From: Phylloscopus collybita
Lineage: Eukaryota > Chordata > Aves > Passeriformes > Phylloscopidae
Assembly: GCA_027886175.1 (NCBI GenBank)
Contig: JAJNNQ010000009.1
Location: 25,161,501 to 25,225,500, forward strand
Length of the DNA: 64,000 nt
Direction: 5' to 3'
Below are positions 57,401 to 64,000 of the stretch, piece by piece. A program made the position numbers and the translations under genes. A model generated the notes under the pieces. It ran no database searches and was not told the DNA's origin. It saw only the letters and a list, made by a program, of their open reading frames with translations. Every line of letters begins with the position of its first letter. Position 1 is the stretch's first letter.

Positions 57401-60400
57401 GTGGGCCCTGGAGGATCAGAGCAATAAGTGGGTGAGCACACTGATGCTGAGGAAGACAGAAGGGTCTGCTAATACCTAGTGAGCAATCCCAAACCTGATC
57501 CTCTTGTGCTCCTACTCAGCCAATCAGCTGCTAATAAGAAAACAGAGCACCTTTGTTACTGTCACATCTAATGTGCGTTGGTTCCTGTCCCAGGCACTAG
57601 TCTGATGTTCAGAGCAGTGTCCCCACTCAGCATACCAATGTCCCCATGTCTCTTTGAAGGAGAAGGGCCATGCTGTGCTCTATGCACAGCCTCACAGCTG
57701 GGGATACAGTTACAATGAACTCTTGTCTTCAGCCTTGCTGACACTGGGGCTGATTTTCCTCCAGACAAAAAGAGTTGGAATGCCTTCACACATGCAGCCT
57801 TCAGAGGAGAAAAGCTAAAGTGAGCTCAGAAACCATTCCCAAAATGGGAAACCCCATTTTATTGCCAAACTGCAAAGCGGAACTGACTGATGGGAACTCT
57901 GGGTGCAAGCCTGCAGTACTGTGCTCTGTCCTTCATGTCCTCTACCATGCAAAGGTAGTGGGAACTTCAGGCAGCTGTGAGTAGAAGATGATGACTAGGC
58001 AGCTCAGGTTTTTTACACAGTCCAATGAAGGGTGCAATTGTTTCAGCCCATCTAGCAATGGACGGTGATAGAAGACAAGACTCAGCATTGCAGACTACAG
58101 CACCTATAAGGCCTCCAGTCTGTTCCTGCCTCTTCACTGGAAGCATTACCCATGTTCTAGTACCTTCACCATGGTGCTGGTCAAGTTCAGGAGTGCTGAA
58201 GAAGTTAGCAGGAATGAGGATCTCCCTGGGTCTGCCTATTTTCAGAGAGACCAAGTGAAGAAAATTTACCATGGCCTGGGGTAACAAGTTAAGCAGCATC
58301 CATTTACTGCATTTTGTTTTTAGTGCTTTTATTTCATAGGTATAAAGATATAGACCTCTCCACTGGAGGAGGAACATTTTGCCTGTGAGTGACAGACACA
58401 CAGCCTGCCTTCTGCTCTTACAGTGCTTCAGCACGTTATGCAGTCATTAGCATCAGACCAAGCCCCAAAAAACATCTGGCCCTCACAGCAGACCTCGCTG
58501 CAAGGTGAATGAGCTCAAAATGGCTCCAACTAGAATGAGGGAAACCTGTTATGCAAGAGTAGGAAATGAAGAGGAGCCCTGAAACTGTGCCTAGAGAAAA
58601 GCTCACCTGTTCTGCAGACCATCTTTTCCTACCCTCCTGTAAGAGAGGCAGTGAACTGCTGCCAGAATTAGGAGTACAGTCAAGAGGAACTTAAAAGATA
58701 AATTCTTCATTCCTTAAAACTGATTATCAGTTTCAGCTCTGTGATCCCAGCTTTGCATATTCACAGATTCACAGTGTATCTTCATTTCATGCTTTCTGGA
58801 ATGTCATGGAAGCTGTAGGTATTACACCGTGCACACTGAGAGCTTAGTGACAGACGATGTGGCTCTTATTATCCTTGCTGAAATGACAACACAGCTGCTT
58901 CCTGTGTATGACAAATAGACTTCTTTCAAGCGGGGGTGGGGTTAAAAGAGGTGATTTGGAGACACTGGCCAACTGTGAGAGCTTTGCAACATCTGGGTAA
59001 AGTCAAACAATTCAGTTGGATTTGGCTAAGGAGAATGGCTGTGCAGCTTGAGTGTTGCAGGAGGGGTATCTCTGCCTTCTACAGAGTGGTTAAGCCTAAA
59101 CTCCAGTTCAGCAAGCTCCTGTATCCCTGCAAGGTTTTCCTTTCACTCCCTAAGCGCCAGATATGTTTACAAGATTGAAACAATTCAGTATCCTCTCCTC
59201 CCTCTCAAGGGGAAACTGCATGTCTCTTTTGCCATGTACATGTACCCATTTACAAAAGGGAGGGGTATTTAGAGTCAAGTCAGTGACAGAGCCTGGATTT
59301 AATTAAGATGTCAGTGCAATGAATCAAGCCAAAAGAAAGAATTGCCAGAAAATACAAATCTTTCCTCCCACTCCCCCTCAGGAAGAGGCTGCAATCTGTG
59401 GACTTACCGTGGCAGCCCCAGCCACATAACCCAGGACGGTGACCACTCGCTGCTCTCAGAGGTCACCTGTGTGTCCTCAGGGGGTGGTAGCTGACCCTGC
59501 TCCTCCTGGGCTTCACATGCTCTCATCTCCAGGGCTTTGAGCACCACTGAGGAGTTGGTGTTCTTCAGCAGGGCCACAGCCTCACTCCGGCTGACTCCCG
59601 TCAGATCAATGCCATTCACGTTCAGGAGGATGTCACCTGAGACCAATAAAACGGATGATAAAAACCCCGCAAGTGTTTCCAGAATCCCCTCCCCACTTCC
59701 ACAAACAAGTGAGTCAAATCCGTGGCCAAGAACTGGCTGCCTGACGAGGGTTTTTGCCAATCCAGTCTTTTAACATGGCTGTGAAGCATATGCTAGTAAA
59801 CATCCCACAGGCACGAGGGAAGAGTCTAGATTCCTGTACACAGAAACTTTGCATGGTTGGACAGAGGATTTATCCTGGTTCCTTTCCACGTAATGTCCTG
59901 CATCTGGAGCTGAACAAACAGCTGGGGTCCTGCTGTACCAACAAGCTTTGGTACCAGTGCCTAGTACCAGTCTGGGTCTCTGGAGTCCACTTCCAGCTAA
60001 CAACATTTGTACTCAACCTAAGCTTGAAACCCGACAGCTCGATGTTTTTTCTCCCGGCTCTCCCTTAGCTGAAGACTGCCACTCCAGCTGGCTCTTCCTA
60101 GTTTCCTTTGTTACTACTAATAATAACATGTTATTATTTTCATATTAATGCCTGTTTAAATGGCTGCAAGCCAAACCATCTTTCTGTATGCATTACTTAT
60201 AATATAGAGGCACAGCACCTACAGAGAAAAATGCGAAGATGACCTCAATTGCTACAGGAAGAACAATAAGGACATCACTAATGTCATGTAAGCAGCCACA
60301 GTGCCAAGTGCTCTGCTACCCTTCATAGCAGGCTCCCATACCAGGGCTTTCCTGAGTGCCCTCTGTGCTTAGCCTGGATGCTTCTCCAGGCAGGGATGTA

Positions 60401-61733
60401 CCACTGGCAGTCCAGGCACTGCAACATGACAATTGGCCTCTTCTTGTGGTCTGCCCCTAGTGAGAAGGACAACAGCCTAAGAGCTGCTCTAAATCAGAGG
60501 CCTATGGCACTATTATAACATCACATATTCATTTGTTTCTAATTTTATCAAATTAACTAGGCTGAGTTTTCCATGCAGCCTCATGATGAATATTTTTTGG
60601 AAAGTATATTCCACTGAGAGGCAGTTATTTCCCAGCAGGAGGGAAAGGGAAACCTGCTGTTTTGCTCCTGTTGTCATGTTCTCACGTGGGTTTGTTGAGC
60701 AGACACAAAGAGGAAGTTCCCATGTGTGCCAGTGCTGGGCACCAAGACCCAGGCTCATGGGGTCTGACTGGGTTGCAGCTATTCTGCCCCATTTTTGGGT
60801 GCCTTCACTTCCCTCAGTCTAAGGATTTCCCTCCAGCTTCCAGGCAGTGACTGGACTAAGGAGAACATAGGGGATGAAGGATGAGTGGGCTGTGCCACTG
60901 CTGGATGTGGGCTACTGAGGGACTTGGCTCTTGAAGATGCAACATCCTGAAACCTGAGAGTTTCACCTTTCCTCTACTGTCCACCTATTCCCACAAAACC
61001 AACTGATAAAATATGTTCCTGATCTTGCTCTAGAAGCTTATTCATGCAGAAGGGGAGAAACAATGAGCTTTATCCCTCTGTTACATCAGTAGCTAAATGA
61101 GGTTAGGAAACCAATGTTTCCGGACATGATGTGGAGCCACAAGGCACTAATGTGGCTTCGTATATAATGACAATTTTGCTCTTGTATATTTCATTCAAAT
61201 TCATAAATGTAACAACAAATAAGCACAAAAAATTACCTTAAAAACACAAGAAGGTTGCACAATTAATGTATCAGGAGTTAGGAGATGGTGGTGCAACCTA
61301 ATTTTCCTGTGAAAAGCTATTTATCTTTTTTTTTTTTTTTTTCCTACCAGAATATTCCTACAGCCTACTTCACAGAGATGATTATGGCTGCATATTATGC
61401 CTTTTCTGGTAGCTGACATGAGACCTGCTAATCCGACACATCCCAAAACCTATAGGATTGCTGAAGATGTCAGAGTGTGAAGCTCTTTCACCATCCCTCA
61501 GTTTTCAAAAGCAGCTCTTGATTTAAAGCAGGCTTTCAAAATCCCCCCTTTTTACCTGTTTTTATCCTGCTGTCTCTGCTGATCACTCCTCCAGGTTCCA
61601 CACTTATCACATAGATAGGCAAATCCCATTCCCGGTTAGATGCTCCACCTGCCACAGTCATTCCCAGTGATTCTGTGTGATCTTTCCGGACAGCCACCAC
61701 CTTCTCATGACAGGTGACAGTGTGAAGGGTGCT
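51298..61733 (-). CDS. LNX1: LNX1, ligand of Numb-protein X 1, E3 ubiquitin ligase (3' part; last four coding exons)
   Basis: Minus-strand exons 61733-61556, 59636-59408, 52628-52470 and 51433-51298 total 702 nt (233 aa plus TAA), with phases 0-1, 1-2, 2-2, 2-end all matching. LNX1 is a RING-type E3 ligase with four PDZ domains that binds and ubiquitinates Numb and other membrane-linked partners. The window carries PDZ3 (SLGMTVAGG carboxylate-binding loop), a linker with [15 protein letters not shown], and PDZ4 (SLGFSIVGG loop) ending VSWPGTFL at the C-terminus, all as in mammalian LNX1. PDZ4 has His at the alpha-B1 position (class I type); PDZ3 has Arg there. The RING, NPAF, PDZ1 and PDZ2 exons are beyond the right edge. 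LNX2 is the closest paralogue, but the sequence and the synteny point to LNX1. Confidence 0.95.
51434..52469 (-). other. LNX1: LNX1 last intron
   Basis: A 1.0-kb intron within the PDZ4 coding region; it contains a CR1 fragment (51705-52040). Otherwise nothing recognised. Confidence 0.8.
51705..52040 (-). mobile_element. CR1 LINE 3' fragment, minus orientation, in LNX1 intron
   Basis: The plus strand begins tcacagaatcctagaaggg and continues with ccagttccaacccccttgct, gggcagggacatcttctact, catccacaacttccctggg, cctgttccagtgcctcacca and ccttgtaggccctctttag, the reverse complement of a CR1 3' end. It is in the same orientation as LNX1 and better preserved than the other copies, with its 3' end near 51705. 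The plus-strand frame at 51805-52026 is repeat sequence. Confidence 0.9.
52470..52628 (-). CDS. LNX1: LNX1 exon, N-terminal part of PDZ4
   Basis: A 159-nt exon after acceptor ggtttatttcag. It encodes [40 protein letters not shown] and [12 protein letters not shown], ending ATTAG|gtaatg in phase 2. Confidence 0.95.
52629..59407 (-). other. LNX1: LNX1 intron between PDZ3-linker and PDZ4 exons
   Basis: A 6.8-kb intron with no recognised exon, repeat or RNA gene. Open frames at 54345-54719 and 57967-58434 (minus) look random in composition and have no motif I can name. Confidence 0.65.
59408..59636 (-). CDS. LNX1: LNX1 exon, C-terminal half of PDZ3 and linker
   Basis: A 229-nt exon. It encodes [38 protein letters not shown], a variable Glu/Pro-rich linker and the conserved [14 protein letters not shown]. 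Donor CCACG|gtaagt, phase 2. Confidence 0.95.
59637..61555 (-). other. LNX1: LNX1 intron splitting PDZ3
   Basis: A 1.9-kb intron with a poly-T run near 61327-61342; nothing else recognised. Confidence 0.7.
61556..61733 (-). CDS. LNX1: LNX1 exon, N-terminal half of PDZ3
   Basis: A 178-nt exon after acceptor tccatcacag. It encodes [40 protein letters not shown] and [19 protein letters not shown], ending in a split Gly codon at ACAG|gtaaaa. Confidence 0.95.
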
Positions 61734-64000
61734 CTGTGATGGAGAAAATGGCAACAACAAACACAGTTTGTGGGCATGGCGACCTCCCTGACAGCTTTGG
61801 CACTTTCTATCAAAACAAATATTCATGGAAGTAGCACCAAGATACTTCCCAGCCACCTGGCCTGATGGCAGGCAGGACTCCCTCAGGGGCTCAAGCATCT
61901 GCAGTCAGAGCTACCACCAAGGTAACTGCATTTTAATAGTTAAGGTCAGGCACTGCTCCCACTAAAACCAGAGTTGTTTTAGTGCTAAGGCTAATAGAAT
62001 CAGGTCCTTGAAATGTAAATAAGGAATTTGATTTTAAAAGAAAAAAAAATCTTGATAATAATATCACTAGTGGCCATCATATCTTTGGCTATCAGGTTGT
62101 GCTTCTTGTCTTGCTGCTGGCAGTCTGAGCATCATCTGTATAGTTAGTGAGAAGTAGTCCTCTTGGGTTTGAGAACTGAAACCATTGGGGACATATCTTC
62201 CAGATATCTGTGTTTCTGTGTAAATTATGGGTGGAAATACACTTGAGGAAAATGTGTTTCTGTTCAGGAAAAGAGGAGGACATTTACAGTGAAGAGCCAG
62301 AATTTTCCAGGGTGCTCTTAGTGCTTATGCTTGAAGGGTCACTTGAGGACAGTCATCCTTATGTTTCTGCCCCTGAACAGGAAAAGTTAAATACACACAG
62401 CTGGTCATGCAATAACTAGTGTATGAGTGAGGGTGTAACAAAACCGCAGGTGCCCTCAGGATGGAGAACCACTGCAATGCAAACTCCAACAAAACTTGTG
62501 AACTGAATGTCATGTTTACCATGCATTCAGTTCTTACAGAAGAGTTTGAAAGACAAAGTCTGGATTTAAATGTTAATTGCTTTGCTTTCCTTAAAGTATT
62601 TCATAAGCAGTGCTCCTGACAATCCCCAGCCACTCTTGCAGGAACAGCATCATCCACTCCAGGCTCATATATAATGGTACACTTCTAAATACATTTCAAA
62701 TGCATACTTAAAAGACTCTTCATATTCAAAATGTGACCTCACATTCGTACTATGCAAAAATAATCTATAAAACTCATTTAAAGCCACATTAATCTCTTCT
62801 TAGAAATCTGACATCTCACAGAGACATTTTACATCGGTTCCTGGGCCAGCAGCACAGAAAGTGGAGCAGATGAATCCACGATGTCTCCCTAAGTGACAAT
62901 GATGGACAAAGGAAGATTACGGCAAGAATATTTTTATGGGAGTAGGGCAGACTATGTCCTTGATTTTTATTTTTTTTTTAAGGTATGTTTGGTGGAACTA
63001 ACTCCACATCAAAATTTCTGTGATGTAATGTTAACAACAAAAAACAGGGCCTTCTAGAAGCACAGCAAAGGGTTTCTCTGTGTTTGAGCAGATGAACAGT
63101 AGCTGCCACAGAGCTCCAGAAACAATAAGGCAAAGAGCTCAGTGGAAAGAGGAATTCTCTCAGTCTCTGGGAGAAAATCAAACAACACAGTTGTTTGGAC
63201 ACATTAGACCTGGTCCATGCAGAACACAGGCATTTATGTCAGAGTAATTCGGCTTAGAGCTTACAAACAAACCTAAGAATTTCTGAAGATTTAAAAACAG
63301 TCAGAAAAAGTTCTGTTCCAGATCTGATCCAGATAATTTTAACCTTTCACCTTTGGCTTCAAGGTGTAAATATTTTAAACATAGTGGTTCTATCTTTATA
63401 GAAATTAAACTTAACGATTCATCCATATTTTGCAAAAATATCCTTTTTCCCTCTAAAAGGAATGGCTTTCCATTGGGAAAAGGCCACTTCCTGAAACATG
63501 TGGAATAGGGGCACTGCTAATTTTCACAAAATTGCAATCTGAAATTTTGTAGCAAAATACAAAACTGGGATTCTATTTGTGGCTCTGAATGAGAGAGCAG
63601 TCCTGTTACTTATGCAGCATACATGCAGTCTCAGACAACAAAAACATTAGAGCATTATCCAGTTTATCACTATTTTTTAAGGAATCAGCACAGAGAAAAA
63701 GATTTAAAAGTAGTGCTCGGGAACAAATTGTCCTTCTACATTTCAATGAAGAATTACAGAAGTACCAGTACTTGTATGTTCTACCACAAAGGACCAATTT
63801 TCCTTTGAAGCTACTCTTTCCCATGTCATTTTTTATATGGCTGCAGACAGAAAGGATTTAGAGTGACTTGACTGAGATGAAGACAGTGATGAAAGGAAAG
63901 TAAAGCCTTTTTTAGTAAACACACGTAGAGCTTGCTTGGAGGTATAATCAATAGCAAGTAAACCAGTTAAAAGGCAGTGTTTATCAGTGACTGCATTTCA
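61734..64000 (-). other. LNX1: LNX1 upstream intron (partial)
   Basis: Non-coding to the right edge. I looked for a PDZ2 exon on the minus strand and saw none. Short A and T tracts (62041-62050, 62969-62982) are the only low-complexity features. Confidence 0.65.

Noticed and set aside
57967..58434. 155-codon minus-strand frame in an LNX1 intron
   Set aside because: Not recognisable, not needed for the LNX1 reading frame (flanking exons join in phase), and within chance length for the window.
1..64000. tRNA, rRNA, CRISPR, operon-like or phage structures
   Set aside because: Scanned for by eye; nothing with the necessary structure was found, and the gene architecture is plainly vertebrate.

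Overview
The window is vertebrate nuclear DNA, most likely from a bird. Its genes have many exons with GT-AG introns, two start in CpG-rich first exons, and every LINE fragment I recognise is a CR1 (chicken-repeat-1) type; I saw no Alu- or L1-like sequence. The gene order and orientation, SCFD2 (minus), FIP1L1 (plus), LNX1 (minus), match human 4q12. I could not search a database, so gene names rest on recognised protein sequence, family motifs and conserved synteny.

Layout. (1) 1-9284, minus strand: the first two coding exons of SCFD2 (8558-9284 and 3773-3941); the rest of the gene lies beyond the left edge. (2) 9285-12757: a divergent intergenic interval with the SCFD2 promoter and CpG island, a 289-bp solo retroviral LTR with a perfect 6-bp target-site duplication, a TTCC microsatellite and the FIP1L1 CpG island. 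(3) 12758-49673, plus strand: the complete FIP1L1 gene, 17 coding exons whose joined length is 1656 nt (551 codons plus stop) with every splice phase compatible. FIP1L1 is a subunit of the CPSF complex in mRNA 3'-end formation. (4) 49674-51297: tail-to-tail junction of FIP1L1 and LNX1. (5) 51298-61733, minus strand: the last four coding exons of LNX1, an E3 ubiquitin ligase scaffold, encoding PDZ3, the linker, PDZ4 and the C-terminus; upstream exons lie beyond the right edge.

The genes are unrelated in function (vesicle-trafficking SM-like protein, cleavage/polyadenylation factor, ubiquitin ligase); this is ordinary conserved synteny, not an operon or system. The most notable finding is a relic at 26514-26624 of the 36-residue cassette exon known from mammalian FIP1L1. 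It keeps splice sites and clear similarity but has two in-frame stops, so it is either a dead exon or a possible poison exon. The solo LTR between the two divergent promoters is second. I found no RNA genes, CRISPR arrays or evidence of a novel multi-gene system.
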